NCBI RefSeq assembly: GCF_048564905.1
Contig: NC_133012.1
Span: 14,851,646 to 14,915,645, forward strand
From: Vicugna pacos
Taxonomy: Eukaryota > Chordata > Mammalia > Artiodactyla > Camelidae
DNA: 64,000 nucleotides
Direction: 5' to 3'
The notes below the pieces were generated by a model. The model ran no database searches and was not told the origin of the DNA. It saw only the letters and a list, made by a program, of their open reading frames with translations. How positions within the stretch are numbered: position 1 is the first letter of the stretch; every line of letters starts with the position of its first letter. The translations under genes and the position numbers were made by a program. This document shows positions 23,571-36,070 of this stretch, piece by piece.

Positions 23571-26165
23571 GCATTTTCAGCAAGGTTTATAATTTAATTT
23601 ATTTTTAAATAATCAGATCAGGAAATAAAAACAAGTTTTGACAACACTACTACAAATTCATTCCTTTGGTCTCTGCAATGTTATACATCAGATTTTGCTT
23701 AGAATTTTTCTCAGTTATTTTCCTGGTCATGATAGTTTTTTTTGTTTGTTTCTGTTTTTGTTAGTTTGTCTTTTGTCTTTTTAAAAAATTTCTGAAGCTC
23801 CATACTGATCAAGATGATTTATGTCAATGTTATCTTAATTACTTAATAATAAAATACACTGCAAAAGGATTTCTCCTTGTTATTCTAATTATTACTTCAA
23901 ACACTTATCACTGATTGTATATTTGATTTTTGCTTTAATTTGTTTCTCTTTTCACTTAGTCCTAGCTACAAATAAAAGATAAATAGATAAAGTAATCAAA
24001 AATTCAGAAAGTCAAATAAACCAAAGTATGAATCAAAGGAAAACCTCTTCCAAGCACCACTGAAAGGAACTTTTAGAAAGTGGCTAACAAAAAGATGTGA
24101 ACCGCTCCTTTACTCTTCACCCATATACATTCAATTACAGGTAGTTTTTGAAATTCTACTGTGGTCTAGCAGCAGGCAGGAAGTGGAAAACAACCATATT
24201 CTAGGAAGAAGGCAATCTGTCCAGAGGATTGTAGCCTGACAGCAAAATCTCCTTGAAACACAAAAGGCAACTTACGCCTATCCACTTGCACAGGTGGCTT
24301 CTATTCTCATTTCTTCGAATTTCCCTAGCAACTTCCAAGTCCTGCCACAACTGTCACTGAATTTCATTCCCACGTGGTTTGGCAGCAACACTAGTAAAGG
24401 CACTGAGACCACAGTCATGGCAATGTGGCACTAGCCCTGCTCCCTCCCCTCCACTTCTCAAGGGTGCATCTCTGGATAATTAAGTTATAGTTGAATAAAG
24501 AACACAGTGACTATTGTTTAGTAGATTGGCTGAGAATAAAATGAACTGGAGAACTAACCACATGATATTACCAGTTCTGAGATGTACATGCACATTAGGT
24601 GAATACAATCACTCTCTTTACAGTTTATCATTTTGACCTATAAGATAATTATTGGGTGTAAATTTAAATATGCCTCAGACACAGTACATGGTATGAATAA
24701 AACAATATCATCTATGTATTTCTATATATTTTTAAAAATTTCAAATACTTTGAACATATTTTTCTATATATATTTTTCCTGTATGTCTTTGGATTTGCTA
24801 GGAAACAGCATAGCTATTCTATCTTCCTAAAGTTTGTACCAAACACTGTCCCCCACTGTCTACTCTGTCACTGAATGGTGTCCATTTTAATATACTGTAA
24901 ATACATTAAATAGATTTTCTATAAATCGAGGCCTGAATTAAGAGCAAGTTTACATTTCTTTTAAGTATTCTATACTTTGAGAATTATTTCCTATTTCCTT
25001 TATTCCATTTCTAATATTTATTCATCTTTCAAAGACTTCCCTTGTATTTATTTACAAATACCCTCAGGGAAGTACTATAATATGTGACAGTGTCCCAGCA
25101 CTGTGGCTCTCCCTATTAAAAACTGAGAAAATGAAGGTTGTTTCTGTAGACAAAAAATCACATTTAATAAGTTTTTGGTAACAATAAGCTAAGGTCATCA
25201 AACAAAGGAACACACACACCTGTGGAAAATAAGTTTGTGATAGATGATATCAATACATAAACCTGGACATATTTGTGACTACAATATTAAAGGAAAGGAA
25301 AAAACAGGGGATTACATTAGGTCACTGAATTATGTGCTAACGTTACAGTAGTGGCAAAAATAAGAAAAACAAAATAAATAATAAATTTTTGTCTTGAAAT
25401 TTGATATTAAATATACAAGATAATAAAATTCAATATTATTAAAAGTCATAGGTTTACATAGAGCATCAACCGTACAGCATGTGTTAGAGGTTTTAAAAGG
25501 TGTTTTCCAGCATGTGTATAATATAATGTGTCATGTCATGGGGAATGAAGTTTTTATTTAATATGGAAATTAAATAGCAAATATATAATGCAGAACATCC
25601 CATTCTTCAAGAAGGCATCTTTTTACTTAATAATCCTCTACACTTTACTAATATTCAGTTTTGCTATGATTTCCTGAAACCTTTTTATGAGTGGGAATTC
25701 ATGTGCATACAATTTCTGTAAGACAACTGTCTACATATAGAAATGTTTACAGTTTTCCAACAACATAAATTCCATGAATAGGACAATCAAAATATTGTAA
25801 TTATATCCTTATATTTTTCTACAACCACAGGAAACTAGAAGAAATAACAGAACATTTTAATGTGTATGAAAAAGGATTACAGTGTAGAAGAAAAATGTGA
25901 TTACTAGTATCTTAACTTGATCATTAATTCCCTTCTTTATTATAAAAATATTAAAAAATCAAATCATAGAGCAAGTGATCATTAGTGCTATTCACCGAAT
26001 ACTTTTGTTTCCCTGCCTTCCTGACACAGGCTAGGACAGCACTTTCCCATACTCCTTGAAGTAAAGACCATATGACAAGTTTTGGCCAATCACCTGAGAG
26101 CCAAGTATTTTAGTTTGCTGATAAGAGATATTCTAGCTATACTCTGCATTATGTTAGCCACTAGC
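23571..26165. other. Non-coding, little recognised
   Basis: About 2.6 kb, mostly AT-rich. Near 26010-26160 a short segment resembles an old LTR-type repeat, too diverged to name. No coding evidence. Confidence 0.4.
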
Positions 26166-26169
26166 AACA

Positions 26170-26583
26170 TGTATGGATTGAATTGTGTCGCCCCAAAATT
26201 CATACGTTAAAGTGCTAACCCTTAGTTATCAGAATGTGACTTTGTATTTGGAGATAGGGTCCTTGCAGAAGTGATCAAGATAAACGTAAGGTCATTAGGT
26301 GGGCCCTAATCCAATATGACGGATGTCTTATAAAAAGGGGAAACTTGGGCACAGAAACATGGACAGAGAGAAGGTGATGTGAAGACACAGAGGGAGAATA
26401 TGACTGCCTATGAGCCAAGGAGAGAGATGCGGAAGAGATGCTTCCCTCACACTCTAAAGGAATCAAGCCTCCTGGCACCTCCATTCAGGACTTGTGGCTG
26501 CCAGAACTGAGACAATACCTCTCTGTGCCTTAAGCCACCCAGTCTGTGGGACCCTCTTTCAGGAGTCCTAACAAAATAATGCA
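26170..26583 (+). mobile_element. MaLR-type solo LTR (fossil)
   Basis: Runs from TGTATGGATTGAATTGTGTC to a right end near ATAATGCA. Ordered landmarks are 'ccccaaaattcatacgttaa', 'ggtgggccctaatccaatat', 'tgaagacacagagggagaat', 'gccagaactgagacaatacc' and 'taagccacccagtctgtggg'. This is the layout of an old ERVL-MaLR (MLT1-like) LTR. Solo, no internal region, clearly old. Related to 62500-62921. Confidence 0.7.
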
Positions 26584-26619
26584 TCACAAATGCCATGTTA
26601 ATGGATTTAAAGGTTCAGT

Positions 26620-27700
26620 ATTTTAAGGCATTAGTTCTCCTTAAACTGATCAACAGATTCAATACGATGCAATTACAATCAAAGCAGATTCTTTGAAAAA
26701 ATTGACAAGATGATTCTAAAAGTTAAACAGAAATACAAAGGATCTAGAAAAGAGCCAAAATAACTTTAAAAAGAATAAAATCAGGTTAATATCACTTCTG
26801 AATACATAAATAAGTCTTTAAACCCAATAGGAAATTCAAAAATCTAGTGAAATATGTTAAAAAAATTTGAACACTTTACCATAGCAGATTTTGGATTGTA
26901 AATTAAAGGGTTCTATGTAAAAATATGCTCAGTATCATCTTTATTAATAATCATGGCAATATGATTAAAACCCAGTGAGAGACCACTTCACATCTATCAG
27001 AATGGATAAAATTAAGGACTGACCATATCGTATGCTGGCAACAACACTGAGCAACTGGAATTCTAAAAACCAATAGGAAGGGAAAATGATACAACTACTT
27101 GGAAGACAGTTTGGTAGCTTCTTGAAGAGTTAAATGTACATCTACCACATTTCTCCTACCAAAGACAAATGGAAGCATGTCCATACAAAGACTTGTACAT
27201 AGATGTTCATTACAGCTCCACTTCTGATAGGCTCACACTGAAGACAACCCAAATGTCCACCAGCAGGTGAATAAATAAAAATCTCATGGTATAGCAATAC
27301 GATGGAATAGACCTCAATGATAAAAAGAGATGAACCATTGCTACATGGAATCCTTGTGAATCACAAAATAATACATGGAGTACAGGAAGCCTTCTATAGA
27401 AAAAAACGATTGTGTAGTGAATGATTCCATTTACACAAAATTTCAGAAAACAGTTAATCTATAATGACAGAAAGAAGATCAGTGGTTGTCTGGGAAGAAG
27501 GAGGGGGCAGGAGACGCAAGGGGGAGAGATTACAAACTGGCATGCAGAAAATTTAGGGTGATGGATACGTCCCTCACCTTGAGTGCAGACATGACTTCAT
27601 TGGTATAAACATAATTAAACTATACACTTTGATATGTTTTTAAGTATGTCCAACTTGTTATATGTCAATTATATTTAAATATGGTATTAAAATCATGTTA
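26620..27700 (+). mobile_element. Old L1 (L1MB/L1MC-like) ORF2 3' part and 3' UTR
   Basis: Sense L1. It begins in ORF2 ('aactgatcaacagattcaat', 'aaaattgacaagatgattct'), passes the 'agaccacttcacatctatca' and 'aacccaaatgtccaccagca' blocks and the 'atggaatagacctcaatgat' block, then the 3' UTR with 'agtggttgtctgggaagaag' and a final 'aaactatacactttgatatg' block. About 1.1 kb, colinear with the family, frameshifted throughout and inactive. It abuts the LTR fossil at its left. Confidence 0.85.
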
Positions 27701-28385
27701 GGTGGCAAGTCTAAAAAATTTTAAGAGATTATAAATAATGAGGTTTCTTCTCGATGAAATGTAAAAGGACGTTGTACAGAAAGGGTGAAGGGAATTTGTG
27801 GGATGGTGGCAACCATGCTTTACGGTAAAATGATAAAATCATAAAATATGATCAAATGTGGATAAGAATTTTCATGAGCTTATAGAGAATCAAAATTATT
27901 AACCTCAGGTGGCAAAATCATTTTTAAAATGCTCTTTTCCCATTAGCACTCAACTGTTGCACTTGAAGTATGAAAAATGCAGACGGTAGACTGTATTCAT
28001 GTATAGGAATTTTGGGGACTGAACTAGGAGAGGAATACAAACACGGAACAGGCTGGTTAAAGCATAGCTCATTCGACAGGAAGAGAAGTCAGTGAGGAAA
28101 CTGACAAACTGGGGAGAAAAACACCAAAGCTGAGAGAACTGATGAAAGCCAAGTGGCAGTGGTAGTGACATATGGAGAAAATTGGAAGGGCTGGTGTTTG
28201 TAATGAGACTGTCAAATATTAAAATTTTAATTTCTAGACAATGAGTAGTTTCGCATCAGAACTGCTGGAAGATCTTCATGCCCCTTTGTCATCAGTATCC
28301 CACCCTGAAGAGCACCACTGTTCTACTTTTATCCCTACAGATGGTCTTGGTGACCTAAACTTCATATGAGAAGTACCCTATGCCC
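27701..28385. other. Non-coding, nothing recognised
   Basis: No recognised gene or repeat. A 73-codon minus frame at 27950-28171 has no family features. Confidence 0.4.
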
Positions 28386-28389
28386 TTTT

Positions 28390-28680
28390 GTGTCTGGCGT
28401 CTTTTGTTCAATCTAATTATTTTTGAGATTCATTTGTTTTATTAAAAGGAGGAATAATTCACACCTGTTTCATTGCTAAGAAGTATTCCTTTGACTGTTA
28501 CAATTGCTTTTTCATTCTCCTACTCATGTACATTTTATTTCCAGTTTAAGGCTGTTGTTAATTAACCTGCTGCAAACATTCATATGCTTGACTTTTTGTA
28601 GGCACATGATTTTAATTCGTTTGAGTGAATACCTAGTAGCAGAACTGCTGGGCCAATATACCTGATTACACTTCTTTTTT
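28390..28680 (-). mobile_element. Antisense old L1 fragment
   Basis: Plus strand shows 'ttgagattcatttgttttat', 'ctaagaagtattcctttgac', 'ttcattctcctactcatgta' and 'gtagcagaactgctgggcca', the ordered reverse complement of L1M ORF2 C-terminus and 3' UTR. Confidence 0.75.
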
Positions 28681-28689
28681 GTAGAATCA

Positions 28690-31228
28690 TCTAGAGTTGG
28701 CTTATACTGCTTAGAACCAGACTTAAATATGAAAACGGGACATCATCAAGAACCAAGGTGGCGCTCACTGTTTCTCTGGAGTTGTGTGGCCTCTTTTCAT
28801 GCCTGACTCATTCTCCTCTCTTTCCGAACAGCCTTCTTCAGACAATCCATCTGCTTCTGCACAGCTCATTACAGTTACCTTAAAATGTTTGCTTCTGCAC
28901 TCAAATTTATATAACCTCATATATTTCCAATTATCAAGGAAAAAAAAGTCTTTCAGATTGCTCAGAGAAAGAGAATCTGATTGTTTCTTTTTGGTTCTAA
29001 TACATACGTCTAGCCCAACCAGCTATGGCATGGGACTGAGGATCAAGTGGTACTTAGGCTTGGCTCTTGTGAACATCGGTAATGCAGGTGCTCTATACAA
29101 AAAAGTATGGCGGCAGGGAAGAAATGACTAGTTGAGGATGTATTCTAAAATAGTTCTTTGTAATTATTATTTAGTTGAGTCAAAAATCTGATCTGAAGTT
29201 ACTAAATTCTACTTATTTAGCAAATCAGTACAAAGTGGCAGTTTTGACTGAAGGCTCCCTAGAGGAAGAAAATACTGAATTACACTTTGCCTTTGTGCCC
29301 TCTACTGTGTTCATTCAGTGCTACGAACACAAGAGGCACTCACATACAAATACAAATACAATTTTATGTTCCTTAGTTATAAATATTTCCCCTTGTCTTA
29401 CCTTCAAGGCAGGAAGAAACTGAAAGATATATAATGACATTTCCACACAGACGCATAACCATTTCATATCATTGGCCTAAATAATTAACCAATGAATTCA
29501 CATTATACTTGAAAAAGTTTTTTCTGGCTTAAATTTAATACTTTCAGAGTTGATGGTTTTTTCTATGGATATAAACTCTAGGTTTACTTGAAGTGTCTCT
29601 TCCCAACAGAAACTCTGGGGAACAATTACCATAGTTCAGTCCTGCAATTTCTCTCTCATGGTCCTATAACGATCCAAATGATATGATTAGCTTTGGAGCA
29701 TGGCATGCCTCTTTTGATCAGTTGGAAGGGGTCTGATTCATTTAAAAATAAATGACTATTTAGGGCTTTGATGTTCAAAGGTGATTTATAACACTAGAAA
29801 GCATAATGAGGTCCTGACTTCCTGGACTTTACCACTTAATTATGGGGAGAAGCCAAAATAAAGTTTTAAAAAGTTAAACTTGGTAAATAATAATGTACAA
29901 AAGGTCACAAAGAAAAATGTTATTCACTACTAAATCAGTGGTGCACCGAGTGAATGGATGCAACAATTTTAAAGGAGAAAAAATGTCATGACAGAGTATT
30001 ATTTTTCAAGGAGCTGGTAAGAATTATGCTGGAATGTTTCTGGGACTGGACAGATAGAAGTGAGGATTCAAGAAATAAAGTGTTATAGACACATGTATGG
30101 AAGTGAGCAGAACATTTTTCTAAGAAAAATAAAGAGAATAGTTTGGGGCTGGGGCAGTAGGGGAGGGGGAGAAGGGGAGAGAGAGAGATTTTAAAGATAA
30201 ATTGGCTCCAGATGTCAAGATACGGAAGCTTGAGTTAGTCCTACCAAAAGATTCTAGATTTTATCATTTTTATAGTACATTAAAAAATGAATGGAAGATT
30301 GCTGAAGAGTGCTTCTATCATGACCTTACTGTAGAGCTTTCTTTCTAAAATATTGTCTATAGAAATATTAACTACAGCTTGATTCACATCAAAATTATTC
30401 TTGCTACAAGAGACTGTTACTAATTAAGCATTATCCAGTATGTGGCTTTTACAAATGAATTACTAAGAATGGCTCTGTGCAGTACTGGAGTTCTCCCCAT
30501 CTTCAGTGTTCATCATATCCAAGTTACTCCAAGACCCTTGTTCTATCTCTTGCCCACATCCAGACAGACTCTATTCCTAGGGAAGTTTGTTATTTTCCAT
30601 TCTCATCATCATCAAAAGCATCTTTGCCTTTTTTTCCTACTTTCATTAGTTCTCATAAACTCTTAAAAAATACTTCAACTTAAAATGGATTTTAGACAAA
30701 TAAATTTACTACTCAACTTGCAGGGGAAAATGACAAAAAAAATCCTCATATTTTGAATATTTTTTATGATTGATTGATGACAGACATGACCCTTGACTAC
30801 CCTGAAAGCAACATTTTAATATTTCTCAGCTTTATTTCAAATGCAGCTGGTTTATGATATATACAGTACCATTCAAAGACTCAGATTAGTCTTTTGGAGA
30901 TGAAGAGATTTTAAGCATCATGGTTTCACTATGGTCCAAAAATAGAAGGCCATGAGAAATTAATAGGATGACACTGAGAAATGTGGTAATTTAAGCCAGG
31001 TCATGCCATACCTGCAATTTTTAATGTAACTGGAATCTCATTTTGGACTTAACTTTCTCTGTACACTGCTAGGATTTTAGGCATTTATAGACATATATGG
31101 AAACCTGATGGGACTACCCTCATGGAATTTTATTCATACGGAGGCAAAGATTTCCTGGGATATGCATCTATTTTTGCAGTCTAGACATCTGGAACTGTGT
31201 GTCTGAAAATTAATGAGATGGCCTTACA
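28690..31228. other. Non-coding, little recognised
   Basis: A 115-codon open frame at 28784-29131 (+) lacks domain features, and the text around 28980-29060 resembles a decayed LTR-type repeat. A purine-rich tract lies at 30150-30190. Nothing else recognised. Confidence 0.4.
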
Positions 31229-31229
31229 T

Positions 31230-31563
31230 AAGTCTTTTTTTTTTTAATCAAGATATAGTTAGTTTACAATGTTGTGTTAATTTCTGGTGTACAATATAGT
31301 GATTCAGTTATAAATATATATATTCCTTTTCATATTCTTTTTCATTATAGGCTATTACAAGTTATTGAATATATTTCCCTGTGCTATATACAGCAGGACT
31401 TTATTTTTTAATCTATTTATATATAGTAGTTAGTATCCGCAAATCCCAAACTCCCCTCCACCGCACCCCTTTCTTCCCTGGCAACCATGTTTGTTTTTTA
31501 TGTCTGTGAGTCTGTCTCTGTTTTGTAAATAAGTTCATTTGTGTCATTTTTTTTTTTAGGTTC
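31230..31563 (-). mobile_element. Antisense L1 3' UTR, 5'-truncated
   Basis: A poly-T (31237-31247) marks the reversed poly(A) tail. The reversed 3' UTR follows: 'tttctggtgtacaatatagt', 'tattacaagttattgaatat', 'ccctgtgctatatacagcag' and 'ctgtgagtctgtctctgttt'. This type is known from cetartiodactyl L1s. Truncated in the 3' UTR. No clear target duplication found. Confidence 0.88.
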
Positions 31564-31654
31564 TCAGGGTTCCCACGTAGCTCTAGGTATAGTTTGTTAT
31601 TGTCTCCTAAATCATGCCTTTCAATTATGGACATTTTGTCTTCTCACTAAATTT

Positions 31655-31865
31655 TACAGGTGCAATAATAATAACAGATTATTATGTGCTTATTTTATGC
31701 CAGTTACTGTGCTAAGTTCTTTGAACACATAATAACATTCGCAATCATGTGAGCCCACATTTTCACATATAAGTAAGGATCAGATATCATGAAAGATTAG
31801 TTGCTAAGTTTTCAATTCTGGGGCTCAAAACTAGCATTCTCTAACTTCAAATCCATGTTCTTTTT
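31655..31865 (-). repeat. MIR SINE
   Basis: The reversed MIR order is visible: 'tatgccagttactgtgctaa', then 'gcaatcatgtgagcccacat', then 'ttctggggctcaaaactagc' and a 'cttcaaatccatgttctttt' end. Confidence 0.65.
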
Positions 31866-31869
31866 CACT

Positions 31870-33605
31870 TTATTATATATTAAATACCACATTACTTATT
31901 AAAAATGTTACATACATAAGCATAAGGGTCTCATACTCATTTCTTAAATGCAATTGCTCATTCTAAGAAAAATATCTATTAACTAACCTGCTTCATCAAT
32001 TAAGCCAAGTTTTGATAACACAGAATAATAATTAGGAAAAAATGAAAATAATAATAACAAAAGATTTCCTGCCATGCTCTAATAACTCTGAGGCAAAGAG
32101 AAATATCCAAAAATTTCTGGAAAAAATTCCAGTGACAAAATCTCCTCCATCTTCTTTTTCTTTATTTCTACTGCTTCATGCTGCTAAGTTCTATATTCTT
32201 CAAATTGACTGTGTTTTTGGCAATTCACAGTTAGAACAGATATTCAATAAAAACAACTTTATGGAAAGGATGTCCAAACATTACAATAAAAGCAAGTTTT
32301 TTTTTTAATTTCATTGAAACTTAGTGTGCACAACAGAGACAATTTAGATAGGAGAGGACTCTGACAATAAAGTTCTTATTTAATTCAACACATGCTATAT
32401 AACAGTTTACTTTCTTATCCTGACATAACAATCGTCAGTAGAAGAGGATCTGGGTTGATGGGGACTTGACTGTTTGTTAATAGTGATAAAGATTAAATAC
32501 AGGAACTAGCTTAACTAAGAGAAACAGAGAAGAAATATACTTATCCTGCTATATTCTGTGAAATCTTCTGTCAAAGCCACAGAAAATGTAAAATAATTCT
32601 TCCTCTGTAGAAAGATGAGAATATGGCGCATGTGGAACTCAATCAATATACAGCAGGGGATCATGGAACCCAGAGTTGGAGATAATCTTACCTCTTGGCA
32701 TAAAGTACATTTTGAAGGGTATGACACAAGAGTGCCTTTAAATAATCATGCCATGAAAATAATATTTCATTATAACCACTTTAATTTTTCTCCTTTCTGA
32801 AAAATTTCTTTATAGAGTTATTATGTTGACCAAATACATCTTAATTTTAGCAAGGGCACATCATAGTGAAGATGACAAATGGCTTATAAATATTAATGAG
32901 ATCATATAATATTTACCCTCCAAAATTAATTACCAGTGTTTTCTGAGAAACCTGAAGAAATGAAACAAAGTAAATATTATAGTAGTACTTTTTTTTAATA
33001 GCGTAAAACACATCTTTTCCTCCATAAATTTCAAGAAAATGGCTGTGGACTTTTGTCAAACATGGTTATTTCTATGAGTGCCTTTAAGTAATCTATTTTG
33101 CACACATAAGCAGTAGACATTAAAGCAGAATACAAATTATTGTTTCTAGCTAGAGATGTTCAATACTTATTTCTTATAAAAATTTTATATTATAAAATCT
33201 GATTAATTTTTGTTTTTGTTACTCTTTAAACAGACATATAATTTAGTATCTGAGGAAAGCATATATCAACATAAATGTGTATCTTGGCAAATTTTACCTA
33301 TTTATTGCTATCACACATTTTATCAGACAATGCACACAGTGGTGTGCTTATAACTTCGAGTTTAAATGTCCAAACATAAACTCTTTTATTTATTTAATGT
33401 ATGAGTATTATTTGTGGTACAGTGTTTAAGACTTTACTAAAACATCTTGGCAATATAATTTATTGAAACTGAGGATAAGGAAATAACTATTATCAACAGG
33501 TGGCACTTATCCTGAGCCATAGAGTTTAGCTGTTTTGTGACTAGCCACCAGAAAACACGATTTAGCTTTGTTTTAAGGAAAGGTTAATTTAGCAGCAACT
33601 ACACT
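31870..33605. other. Non-coding, nothing recognised
   Basis: AT-rich, no recognised repeat. If the exon at 33609-33780 is real, this would be its downstream intron. No second exon found here. Confidence 0.4.
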
Positions 33606-33608
33606 TAC

Positions 33609-33780
33609 CCTTGTCTGAGAAGCCCAGTGGTTGATACAATCCTACATCACGCTGTTCAGCAAATGAAAGCATCTTTTTTATATGATCACAGGGAATGAGG
33701 CTCCGCTTGTTCACCACGAGTCCAGGAATGCTGAAGTACTTTTCTGAATAGACTTGGCAAGCGTGAATACCTGGGGAAAG
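33609..33780 (-). CDS. Candidate internal coding exon of an unidentified gene
   Basis: On the minus strand a polypyrimidine tract (TTTTTCTTTTTAG) gives a strong 3' splice site just before 33780, and G|GTAAGTGT gives a strong 5' splice site at 33609. Between them one frame is open for 57 codons with balanced composition. It begins LSPG, then IHACQVYSEKYFSIPGL, VVNKRSLIP, and CDHIKKMLSFAEQRDVGLYQ, and ends PLGFSDKG. The other two minus frames carry stops. A second acceptor, CCCCAG at 33771, would give a 162-nt exon with phase 1 at both ends. The longer form is 172 nt, phase 0 to 1. There are two cysteines and no obvious transmembrane segment. I do not recognise the family. The exon is isolated, with flanking DNA non-coding and rich in repeats, as in a large intron. 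Splice sites plus codon-like content make it the best gene evidence in the window. Confidence 0.6.
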
Positions 33781-34925
33781 CTAAAAAGAAAAATTCAAGT
33801 AAAAGAAGATGCAAAACCAAGTCTTTTCTGATGATTCAGAAACCTTTGTACCAGTTGAGGGTATAGGGTGAGAAATATTTATTCTTTGGGATTCATGAGG
33901 GCTGGCCTGAGCCAGAGCTATAGCAATAATGAAGTCATATGTCACCCAACACTTATACAAGCATGGTTTAATGCTATAATCTGGGAGAAAATTAGCAGAC
34001 ATAAGTTAAAGTTTTTATATTTTTTTAAAAAGATGTATATTTCAAAGACTTTATAGCCTACTTATAAGCTTCATGTACTGCCATCCAGCCATCATGAAGA
34101 AAAAAAGAAATCTTTCATGCAACATTTTACTCTTTCAAAGTATTTATTGCAAGCATAAAATCCAAATAGCTTTACCAAACTCTGGGATATTTCTCTTCAT
34201 TCTTTGTTGAAAAAAGAAATCAAGTTACAGGCAGCAGAGGTAATCAACAAGGAATCATCTGTGAATTTAAATTTACTTAAATTTAAATTTATTATGCCAC
34301 TTAACTCTCCCAGCCTGTGTTTAGCAACACACAAAACAACAATTTGCAATGGTTACTGAAATTTGCATTTTTATATTCGTTCATCAAAATTGAGGCTAAA
34401 TTTTAAATAAAGTTTCAAAATCTTTCACTTTTAAAATAAGAGTCCATGGCTCCTGGAATTTTAATATTCTCTTGGGACCCATTCAGATAATTTCTGGAGG
34501 GGCTTCTAGAATGAAAAAGGAGGCTGGAAGAGCTGCTGTTCCTGGTCAACAGTCACAGTAGGATTATGATCGCCCCTCAGTCCTTAGCTTGCCGATTTCC
34601 TCAGGTGAACTTCATAACTGTTTACGTCTATCATAGGCTGAGGTAATTTCAAGCTATTATATCTTTTCCTCCAGTTTTTTTTTTTGTTCAAAATAAGGAA
34701 CTAAGAGACTGCTCAACTCTATGAGATACTTTGTAAGGACTCATACATAAGGTATTTATTTTCTGAGGGATATTTCTAGTCATGGGGAGGGAATGCCCTA
34801 AAACTAGGTACACATTTTTGTCCCCCAATTCTTGCGATTTGCGACACGTTTCCTGAATTTACCCAGTGCTGCTGCTTCAAATGTGTCCCCCTCTTCAACC
34901 TACTCCCACACCTATAAAACCTACC
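33781..34925. other. Non-coding, nothing recognised
   Basis: Would be the intron upstream of the candidate exon on the minus strand. A short ATTTAAATTT-rich patch near 34263-34290. No repeat named. Confidence 0.4.
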
Positions 34926-34929
34926 TCCC

Positions 34930-35420
34930 TCTGTATGCTTTACGGACATGTAGTTAGGTTTTGTAGGTTTGTAGACTTTAGATAAATGACACCATATTAT
35001 ATGTATTCTTCTATCATACTGTGTTTTCGTGACTTAGCCATGCTAACTAGAGAAGGGTTGATACCTTAATTTTTATCATTGTATATTATTCTTTTAGATG
35101 CTTATAATTCAGGGTATTCACTTATTTTTTTCTAGTGATAGTCATTAGGATTATTTCTAGGTTTTTTTTTTTTGCTATTAAATATGAAGTTGCAATGCAC
35201 ATTCTTGATGATGTAATATGCTATACATGGCATCAGTTTCTCCAGGATTTTGTGGGTGCAAAGTATATATGTATTTTAACTCTACCGGAGACTGCCACAC
35301 TGAATTTTTAAAGTATGTGCACAAAGTCCATAGTCATTAGTAGTATGTAATTGTTTCTTTTGGTCTACATCCTCATCACCATAGTTATCTTGGCAAACTC
35401 CATAAGCACCCCCGTTAGAA
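34930..35420 (-). mobile_element. Antisense old L1 (L1ME/L1MC-like) 3' part
   Basis: Plus strand shows the reversed L1 3' UTR/ORF2 end: 'aaatgacaccatattatatg', 'ctattaaatatgaagttgca', 'tttaactctaccggagactg' and 'cctcatcaccatagttatct'. Heavily diverged. Confidence 0.65.
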
Positions 35421-35932
35421 TTTTAAAAAAGATCACTGAATATTTTAATCAATTACATAACAGATATACTCGTGGCAGTGGCTCTTCCCGTTCAGGTATG
35501 TAATCTGTCTCTATTTATTTTGGTCTAATTTCTATAAGCATAGTTTTTATAAATGTCTCATCAAGATTTTTAGGTTGTTAGCACAGAGAAATGCAGTTGG
35601 CTTTGATATATTAATTTTGAGCCACTTGGTGAATTGCCTGACGAATCATAATGATTTTTTTGCTAAATTCTTGTGGTATCCTATGTAGGAAATTATTTAA
35701 TTTGTGACTAATATTAATTTAGTTTCTTTTCAAATATTTAAATATTTCCTTATATTTTAAAATCTGTTTTAGTCAACAAAATCTTGAACAATGGCCCTTT
35801 TTTTCTCATTTATTATTTTTTAAAAAAAGCTTCAAATGTTTTGCCATTACTTTGATATCAGTAATAGATATCATTTAATGTGCTAGGGATCCATTCTATT
35901 TCTAGTTAGAAAGTATTTTAAAAATAAAGTGG

Positions 35933-36066
35933 AATATGTATATTCATGTATGACTGAAGCATTATGTTATACACCAGAAACTGATATATTTGTAAACTGA
36001 TTATACTTCAACATACAAACATATACATATATATATACACACACACATACACAAAAATAAATAAAT
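35933..36066 (+). mobile_element. Very short young L1 3' tail, nested in old L1
   Basis: Only the last part of a cetartiodactyl-type L1 3' UTR is present ('tgtatgactgaagcattatg', 'acaccagaaactgatatatt', 'aactgattatacttcaacat'), then an AT/CA-rich tail. A perfect 12-bp target duplication AAAATAAAGTGG flanks it at 35921-35932 and 36067-36078. It sits inside the antisense L1M, so it is younger than that element. Confidence 0.88.
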
Positions 36067-36070
36067 AAAA
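36010..36070. repeat. AT/CA microsatellite with (AAAT)n tail
   Basis: ATATAC and ACACAC runs pass into AAATAAAT units, grown from the L1 tail. Confidence 0.8.

Noticed and set aside
28784-29131. 115-codon open frame as a gene
   Set aside because: No domain, no splice support, and part of the text resembles a decayed interspersed repeat.
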